A stretch of 28,049 bases of DNA from Lactobacillaceae bacterium (lineage in GTDB: Bacteria; Bacillota; Bacilli; Lactobacillales; Lactobacillaceae): positions 1-28,049 of the forward strand of contig JAITDY010000059.1 in NCBI GenBank assembly GCA_031282325.1. Reading direction: 5' to 3'. The notes below the pieces were generated by a model. The model was not told where the DNA came from. It ran no database searches and worked only from the letters and a program-made list of their open reading frames with translations. A program made the position numbers and the translations under genes. Below are positions 23,110 to 28,049 of this stretch, one piece after another. The first letter of the stretch is position 1; each line of letters opens with the position of its first letter.

Positions 23110-24318
23110 TTAATTATATTTTAAAATTTCGTTTTTGTTTGGTAAATAAGTTTTTAATCCATTCTCTTGCAGTACTTTTGCCTCTAACTCTGGTTTAAAG
23201 GAGTGCCATGGAATTGTTATTTTGGCGTTAATTGCCTTAGAAATTTTAACTAAATCATTTTTTTCGGCATGTCCGGAGGCTCCACTATACACAAATTCTG
23301 CACCGTATTGTACTAATTTGGATTCTAATATTTCAAATCTTGGATCATAAGAACCTAATGGCTCACCATTCATATGCAAATATAATGAATTTGGTAAATC
23401 CTTCAACAAATCTATATTTTGAAAACTAATTTGGAAGACATATTCCTTAGGGTTTAAATCAGATGAATATCTTATTCGATGTTCATTCGGAAAAAATTGA
23501 TCTAATAAATCTGCATAAAATGCTTCCCATGCAACTGGTCGTCCATTTTTTTCTGCTGACTGCTCTAGTGAAAATAATCTTTCTACGTTTCTTGGGTATG
23601 GGTTAATAATTATCGGTCTTTCTTCGTTTAAATAGTGTTCAAATTTATCAATCAAATTTTGTTCGACATTATTTATATATTCTTTTTTTATTTCATTTTC
23701 ATGTTTTTCTGAATCATCAAAAGAAAACGATGTACCTTCGATTAATAATAATTCTGGTTGTTTATTTTTCGTAACTTTAGAGATCCAATTATCAACTCTA
23801 TTTTTAAATGGGCCGTTATAGCGAACATCACCAGAATAAACAAACTCATTATGGTTTTTCATATCAATAATTTGTATGGCACTAGCACCAATTACATCAT
23901 GATCAGATTGAAAAAAAGTAATTTGAAAATTACCAAAAATATATGGATCCTCATATGAAATTGCGTTAACATTTAAAACTTCTTGTTCGTCCCCGAATTT
24001 TATCAACTGGTCATACAGTTTTTTACTATCTTCACTCATGTAAATAGGTACATTTTTACTTAAATATTTTAGAGCGCCAATGTGATCAATATGTAAATGT
24101 GAAATAAAAATAGCTTCATTTTCATATTTACTTTTTTGATTTGTAAAAAATTCTGGAGCATCAATTAATATTCCATTTTCAATCATATTTTCTATATCTG
24201 TATTTTTTGGATCAACTGGAACACCAAAATCCATTAAAATTCGAGTATCATCATTTGCAAAACTAACAATATTTCCACCAATTGTATTTAAACCATTTAA
24301 AAATTTAATTTCTGTCAT
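23110..24318 (-). CDS. Metallo-beta-lactamase/beta-CASP-type hydrolase, RNase J-like
   Basis: The 402-aa protein has MBL motif II H74-x-H76-x-D78-H79 (SHLHIDHIG), then H140 in QSDHDVIGAS, D164 in YSGDVRYNG and late motifs SGASGHAEKNDL and IPWHSFKPE. This order, with the SG(A)SGHA element, is that of RNase J/beta-CASP nucleases and their hydrolase relatives. It is shorter than housekeeping RNase J (about 550 aa) and lacks its C-terminal domain, so an accessory ribonuclease or other phosphoesterase is likely; the substrate is unknown. The ATG follows TATAAT by 6 nt with no ribosome site, so the gene appears leaderless. Confidence 0.85.
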   Translation of the reverse strand: MTEIKFLNGLNTIGGNIVSFANDDTRILMDFGVPVDPKNTDIENMIENGILIDAPEFFTNQKSKYENEAIFISHLHIDHIGALKYLSKNVPIYMSEDSKKLYDQLIKFGDEQEVLNVNAISYEDPYIFGNFQITFFQSDHDVIGASAIQIIDMKNHNEFVYSGDVRYNGPFKNRVDNWISKVTKNKQPELLLIEGTSFSFDDSEKHENEIKKEYINNVEQNLIDKFEHYLNEERPIIINPYPRNVERLFSLEQSAEKNGRPVAWEAFYADLLDQFFPNEHRIRYSSDLNPKEYVFQISFQNIDLLKDLPNSLYLHMNGEPLGSYDPRFEILESKLVQYGAEFVYSGASGHAEKNDLVKISKAINAKITIPWHSFKPELEAKVLQENGLKTYLPNKNEILKYN

Positions 24319-24324
24319 ATCTAT

Positions 24325-24330
24325 ATTATA
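24325..24330 (-). promoter_or_regulatory. -10 box of the metallo-hydrolase gene (probable leaderless start)
   Basis: TATAAT on the minus strand is separated from the ATG at 24318 by the six bases ATAGAT. There is no purine-rich ribosome site between or just before them. Confidence 0.55.
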
Positions 24331-24364
24331 AAAATTTAATCATATTTTGTTTTTTAATTTAATT

Positions 24365-24394
24365 AAAAAGCCGGCTATAAATAGTCGGCTTTTA
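24365..24394. terminator. Intrinsic terminator of the ugp-type operon
   Basis: Stem AAAAGCCGgCTA (24366-24377) pairs with TAGtCGGCTTTT (24382-24393), 12 bp with one mismatch and a TAAA loop. T-rich DNA follows on the minus strand. It lies about 20 bp after the binding-protein stop codon. Confidence 0.85.
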
Positions 24395-24412
24395 AAATTT
24401 AATAAAAATTAA

Positions 24413-25702
24413 TTACTTTGCATCTTTAATAATTTCTTTCATCTTCTTTGCAGAAGCTGGGAAAACGTCCTTAGGTGCTTTATTGTTTGTAAGAACTTGA
24501 TCAACAGCTGATGTCATTTCAGTACGATAATCGTTATACCCCAGGAAGGCAGTTGATTGGAATCCGTAAGGAAGCGATTGCGAAGCTGCTTTAGCAAGTG
24601 GATTTTCACTTAAATATTTTTTATATGTTTCAGATTTAGTAGCGGTTTTAGTTAATGGCAAATAACCTGTGCTGGTTGCCCAATTAAGTGTTTGCTTATC
24701 TTGTAGCATAAACTTCATAAATGCCCATGCTCCAGCTGATTTAGCTTTATTTGTTTTTCCATTATTTAGCATAACTAAATCATTTCCAGCTAATTCTGTA
24801 GCGATTTTACCTTTATATGACGGTACGACGGCCGTAGTCCATTCAAAACCTTCTGGTGCCGCTTCTTTAGTTGCAGTAATTCCGGCTGATGAGGCAAAAT
24901 ATAACGCCGTGTTGCCTTCGACAAATCGTTTAGTGCCATAGATATCAACACCCGCTGTCCAAGCCTCTTTATTATTAATCATGTTGTAAAGTTTGGTTGC
25001 AGCATCAACAACTGTCTTGCTTCCAAATTGTACTTTTTCTTTACTTGTAATAAACTTAGTTCCGGCTGCTTTAGTCATACCTTCAAGTTCCATATCGAAA
25101 CTTTTATCAAACCCTACAGCAAACTTACCATCTTTTTTCAATACTTGAGCAATATGATCAACATCATCCCATGTTTTTGGAATTTCAAGATTATATTTTT
25201 TCAAAAGTGCAGTATTAACATCCATAATACGAACTGACTTTGATAAAGGAACAGAATAATAATGTCCTTCATACTTAGATGAAGACAAAAATCCTGGATA
25301 AATATTATTTAATTTCTTTTCAGATAATTTATTTTTACCATTCACCATATATGGATCTAGGTTAGTAATAATACCCATCTTTTTTAAATCAGGAACTTGT
25401 GTATAAGTTGCTTGTGACAAGTCCGGTAAAGTTTTTGATTTTGCAGAAGCAATTATTTTTTCATTTAATGTTTGATAAGTTCCTTGGTGTTGAACTTTTA
25501 CAATATACTTACTTTGTGAATCATTAAATGCTTGTACCATTGTTTCCATTGCTTTTGCATAAGGACCATTCATAGCATCCCATAATACAATTTCTGTTTT
25601 TTTATCAGCAGCAGTAGTAACTACAGGACTAATTCCTGCAGTAATTACAGATGCCGACATAAGAGCAGCTGATGATATTCCAAATAACTTTAACTTTTTC
25701 AT
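24413..25702 (-). CDS. ugpB: ABC importer substrate-binding protein, UgpB-like (glycerol-3-phosphate/sugar type)
   Basis: The protein is 429 aa from the ATG at 25702, which has AAAAGGG upstream and starts a signal peptide (MKKLKLFGISSAALMSAS...). An ATG at 25726 overlapping the preceding stop codon is the alternative. The mature protein has the SBP_bac_1/8 fold with WDAMNGPYAKAME and VQHQGTYQTLNEKI, close to the UgpB opening W.AM.G......L...F and ..QGSY. GTKRFVEGNTALYFASSAGI follows in the middle. There is no lipobox cysteine; VVTTA/AD is a signal peptidase I-like site, as in the phnD product. It is the last gene of the operon, after the ATPase and two permeases. The glycerol-3-phosphate specificity is by family resemblance only. 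Confidence 0.82.
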   Translation of the reverse strand: MKKLKLFGISSAALMSASVITAGISPVVTTAADKKTEIVLWDAMNGPYAKAMETMVQAFNDSQSKYIVKVQHQGTYQTLNEKIIASAKSKTLPDLSQATYTQVPDLKKMGIITNLDPYMVNGKNKLSEKKLNNIYPGFLSSSKYEGHYYSVPLSKSVRIMDVNTALLKKYNLEIPKTWDDVDHIAQVLKKDGKFAVGFDKSFDMELEGMTKAAGTKFITSKEKVQFGSKTVVDAATKLYNMINNKEAWTAGVDIYGTKRFVEGNTALYFASSAGITATKEAAPEGFEWTTAVVPSYKGKIATELAGNDLVMLNNGKTNKAKSAGAWAFMKFMLQDKQTLNWATSTGYLPLTKTATKSETYKKYLSENPLAKAASQSLPYGFQSTAFLGYNDYRTEMTSAVDQVLTNNKAPKDVFPASAKKMKEIIKDAK

Positions 25703-25725
25703 ATTTTTCCCTTTTAAAATCCCCA

Positions 25726-26562
25726 TTATCCTTTTAAACCTGAACGTGAAACACCAGCAATAATATATTTTTGTAAAAATAAATATAATATCGCCATTGG
25801 AGCAATAACGAATGCCGTAGCAGCCATTAACTCCGGATATTGAATTCCCGTTTCAGTCATAAATGCTTGAAGCCCCACTGGCAAAGTACGCAACTTATCA
25901 TCATTAATAACAATAAGTGGCCACATGAATGAGTTCCATGATCCAATCACCTGTAGCATGGTTATAGCAACTATAGAAGACTTGCTCATTGGAACAAGTA
26001 CCTTCCATAAAAAGCGCCAATCAGATGCGCCATCGATTTTAGATGAATAATAAATTGTATTTGGAACAGATAAAAATGCCTGTCTTAACGCAAAAACAGA
26101 AAAGAAACTAGCTATCCATGGAATAATTAAAGCTCCATAAGTGTTAATTAAGTGAAATTTTGAAAGAGTAACAAAATTAGGAATAATTAACATTTCGCCA
26201 GGAACCATCATTGTTGCAAGTAAAATCCCAAATAACAATCCTTTACCTTTAAATCTTAACTTAGCGAATCCAAACGCTGCCATAATGCTGGTAAGTAACT
26301 GTAAGGCTGTTGTGGTTAATGTAACAAAAACCGAATTTACAAGATAAGTTGCAAATGGCGCTGCCTTCCACGCGTTTATATAACTATCAAAACGTAGTTG
26401 CTCCGGAATCCAAATAGGCGGAGTTTTGATGGCTTCAGATTGTGTTTTAAGCGATGTATCAATCATCCAAATAAACGGAATAAGCATTGTTATCGCGCCA
26501 AGAATAATAATAATATAACTAAAAATGGTACTTAATTTAATTGATCTTTTTTTATTATTCAT
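25726..26562 (-). CDS. ugpE: ABC importer permease, UgpE/MalG-type
   Basis: The 278-aa carbohydrate-type permease has six predicted helices. It contains the MalG-like sequences PFIWMIDTSLKT near the N-terminus, MVPGEMLIIPNF, and the coupling loop YYSSKIDGASDWRFLWKVLV (the usual EAA region, here SSKIDGA). It ends in the conserved YIIAGVSRSGLKG, as typical UgpE/MalG proteins do. The start overlaps the stop of the other permease by 4 bp, and its stop codon is within a base of the first possible start of the binding protein. Confidence 0.88.
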   Translation of the reverse strand: MNNKKRSIKLSTIFSYIIIILGAITMLIPFIWMIDTSLKTQSEAIKTPPIWIPEQLRFDSYINAWKAAPFATYLVNSVFVTLTTTALQLLTSIMAAFGFAKLRFKGKGLLFGILLATMMVPGEMLIIPNFVTLSKFHLINTYGALIIPWIASFFSVFALRQAFLSVPNTIYYSSKIDGASDWRFLWKVLVPMSKSSIVAITMLQVIGSWNSFMWPLIVINDDKLRTLPVGLQAFMTETGIQYPELMAATAFVIAPMAILYLFLQKYIIAGVSRSGLKG

Positions 26563-27482
26563 TTTTTATTAGTTCTCACTTTCGTTGGACGCGAGAAATC
26601 AAATTTCTTAGCAATTTGCCATTGAATTACCGTTACAACCATAATCATTGCAAATAAAATTACAGACGCGGCAGCAGCTCGCCCATAATTATTACTTGCC
26701 CAAAATTGTTGATAGATATAAAAAACCATAGTTAATGCGGATTTCGATGGACCCGGCTGACCTCCAAAAACAGCAAAAATTTCATCAAAAACCTTAAAAT
26801 GTCCAATAATAGAATTAATAAAAACAAAAACCAATGTTGGACTTAATTGAGGAAGGATAACGTGAAAAAAAGTTTGCCATGCATTTGCACCATCAATCGT
26901 AGCTGCTTCTTTATACCTTTTATCTATATTGCCCAATCCAGCTAAAAGAAGGATTATATTAAATCCAAGTCCCTTCCAAACACTGATAATAATTAGTGTT
27001 AACATAGCATATTTAGGACTATTAAGCCAATCTATTGGATTTATACCAAGCAAACCTAAGAAATAATTGGCTAATCCTGAACGTGAATTAAAAATCCAAG
27101 TCCATACCATTGAAATCGCTATCGTAGAAGTAACAAAGGGCAAAAAATAAATCGTACGAAAAAAACCAGCTAATTTTTTAATATTAAATAACAGTACCGC
27201 AAAAAATAAAGAGAGTATTATCGTAATCGGTACTGCTCCTATAACGAAAATTAAAGTATTTTTTATTGCTGTGATAAAATTAGGATCCTGAAAAATATAT
27301 TGAAAATTAGCGATACCTTTTTTATAGACTACGTCATTTATAAAATCATAATCAGTATAAGTACTCATTAAAAATGATTTTACAATTGGATATAGAGAAA
27401 AAACAGTAACACCAATTAACATTGGCAAAACAAACAACCATCCTTTAATTGATTCTTTCCAAGTTATTTTTTGGTTTATCAT
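26559..27482 (-). CDS. ugpA: ABC importer permease, UgpA/MalF-type
   Basis: The 307-aa permease has six helices. FVLPMLIGVTVFSLYPIVKS is the standard N-terminal helix of UgpA-type subunits, and YKEAATIDGANAWQTFFHVI is the EAA coupling loop. It pairs with the following permease as a heterodimer. The start lies 2 bp after the ATPase stop codon and the end overlaps the next gene by 4 bp, so the four genes are one transcript. Confidence 0.88.
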   Translation of the reverse strand: MINQKITWKESIKGWLFVLPMLIGVTVFSLYPIVKSFLMSTYTDYDFINDVVYKKGIANFQYIFQDPNFITAIKNTLIFVIGAVPITIILSLFFAVLLFNIKKLAGFFRTIYFLPFVTSTIAISMVWTWIFNSRSGLANYFLGLLGINPIDWLNSPKYAMLTLIIISVWKGLGFNIILLLAGLGNIDKRYKEAATIDGANAWQTFFHVILPQLSPTLVFVFINSIIGHFKVFDEIFAVFGGQPGPSKSALTMVFYIYQQFWASNNYGRAAAASVILFAMIMVVTVIQWQIAKKFDFSRPTKVRTNKK

Positions 27483-27484
27483 TA

Positions 27485-28049
27485 TTACTTTGAAGCCTCT
27501 TTTTTTATGGATGATTTTTTATTCGAGGTAGCTCGTACTGACTCATCATTTTCATTAAATCCATGAATTTCAGATATTGGAACATATAATGTTACTTTTT
27601 GGTTAACATTATTTTCAGTAATTCCATCAACATTTATACCTATAATGTCTTCATCAAACAATTCAAAATTAGTGGTTTCTTCTGCTCCGTATTTGTTGTA
27701 TGAAGAAACTTTAGCTGGTAGGGAAAACGTGTCTTTTGTTTTTAACAACGAAATAGAGTCTGGACGAATCCCAACAGAAGAAATTTTTTCAGAAAAAATG
27801 GTGTTAAAATTTGCAAGTGACTTTTCATTTTTAATGATGTTTATTTGGGGTTCACCAATAAATTGTGCTGTAAATAAGTTAGCCGGCTTATCGTATAAAT
27901 TATTTGGCTTATCAAATTGCTGAATATGTCCATCACTTAAAAGCATAATTTTATCTGAAATATGCATCGCTTCGTTTTGATCGTGTGTAACAAAAATTGT
28001 AGTAACTTTGGTAGTTTTTTGTATTCGAGCAATTTCTTCGCGCATTTCA
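27485..28049 (-). CDS. ugpC: ABC importer ATPase, UgpC/MsmX-type, C-terminal part
   Basis: The gene runs off the window; the frame stays open to the edge, so the Met at 28045 is internal. Visible are the end of the nucleotide-binding domain (MREEIARIQK, H-loop FVTHDQNEAM, SDKIMLLSDGHIQQFDKP, FIGEPQINI) and a TOBE-type regulatory domain with SVGIRPDSISL. Walker A and B lie outside. The C-terminal tail is Lys/Ser-rich (SNKKSSIKKEASK). It precedes the permeases by 2 bp. Confidence 0.88.
   Translation of the reverse strand, partial: EMREEIARIQKTTKVTTIFVTHDQNEAMHISDKIMLLSDGHIQQFDKPNNLYDKPANLFTAQFIGEPQINIIKNEKSLANFNTIFSEKISSVGIRPDSISLLKTKDTFSLPAKVSSYNKYGAEETTNFELFDEDIIGINVDGITENNVNQKVTLYVPISEIHGFNENDESVRATSNKKSSIKKEASK

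Noticed and set aside
1..28049. CRISPR array, tRNA or rRNA genes
   Set aside because: No spaced identical repeats and no cloverleaf or rRNA-like sequence noticed; the only tandem repeat is the AATA microsatellite.

Overview
The window reads as the chromosome of a low-GC, Gram-positive lactic acid bacterium (Lactobacillales; the species is not claimed). Supporting this are a CiaRH-type two-component system, a phnDCEE-type importer, a UgpBAEC-type importer, PPK1, an ISLre2-family transposase, and AT-rich DNA with frequent intrinsic terminators. Several chromosomal genes appear to be leaderless: a TATAAT box sits 6-11 nt before the start codon and no Shine-Dalgarno is visible.

Layout. 1-360: 5' end of a flavin oxidoreductase gene and a decayed XRE-regulator remnant. 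362-5131: a probable circular (head-to-tail cyclised) bacteriocin locus. It contains a 78-aa precursor, a SpoIIM/DUF95 membrane protein, a large multi-spanning membrane protein and an ABC ATPase, all co-oriented. A cytoplasmic CpdB/5'-nucleotidase-type phosphoesterase follows, and a small divergent XRE regulator lies upstream. This is the most novel part of the window: the precursor resembles carnocyclin A and AS-48 without being either, and no dedicated immunity gene is evident. 5241-8957: phosphonate-type ABC importer (phnD, phnC, two phnE) behind a well-formed promoter. The control region also carries two 12-bp direct repeats and a cluster of DnaA-box-like sites. 9126-14107: PAP2 phosphatase, CiaHR two-component system and polyphosphate kinase.

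14131 to about 20890 is an accessory island that looks less AT-rich than its flanks. It begins immediately after ppk and a 7-copy AATA repeat. It holds a broken mobilization-like (possible relaxase) gene, an HxlR redox-type regulator, a divergent quinone-reductase-like dehydrogenase, a large unrecognised protein broken by one frameshift, a PEBP-family protein, and a decayed ISLre2 insertion sequence. The combination suggests plasmid-derived DNA that entered the chromosome and is decaying.

21111-28049 returns to the AT-rich chromosome: a fused DUF606-type transporter, an orphan sugar-1-phosphate transferase, a small acidic protein of unknown function, a beta-CASP/RNase J-like metallo-hydrolase, and a UgpBEAC-type sugar/glycerol-phosphate importer cut by the window end. 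Both ABC substrate-binding proteins in the window lack a lipobox cysteine.
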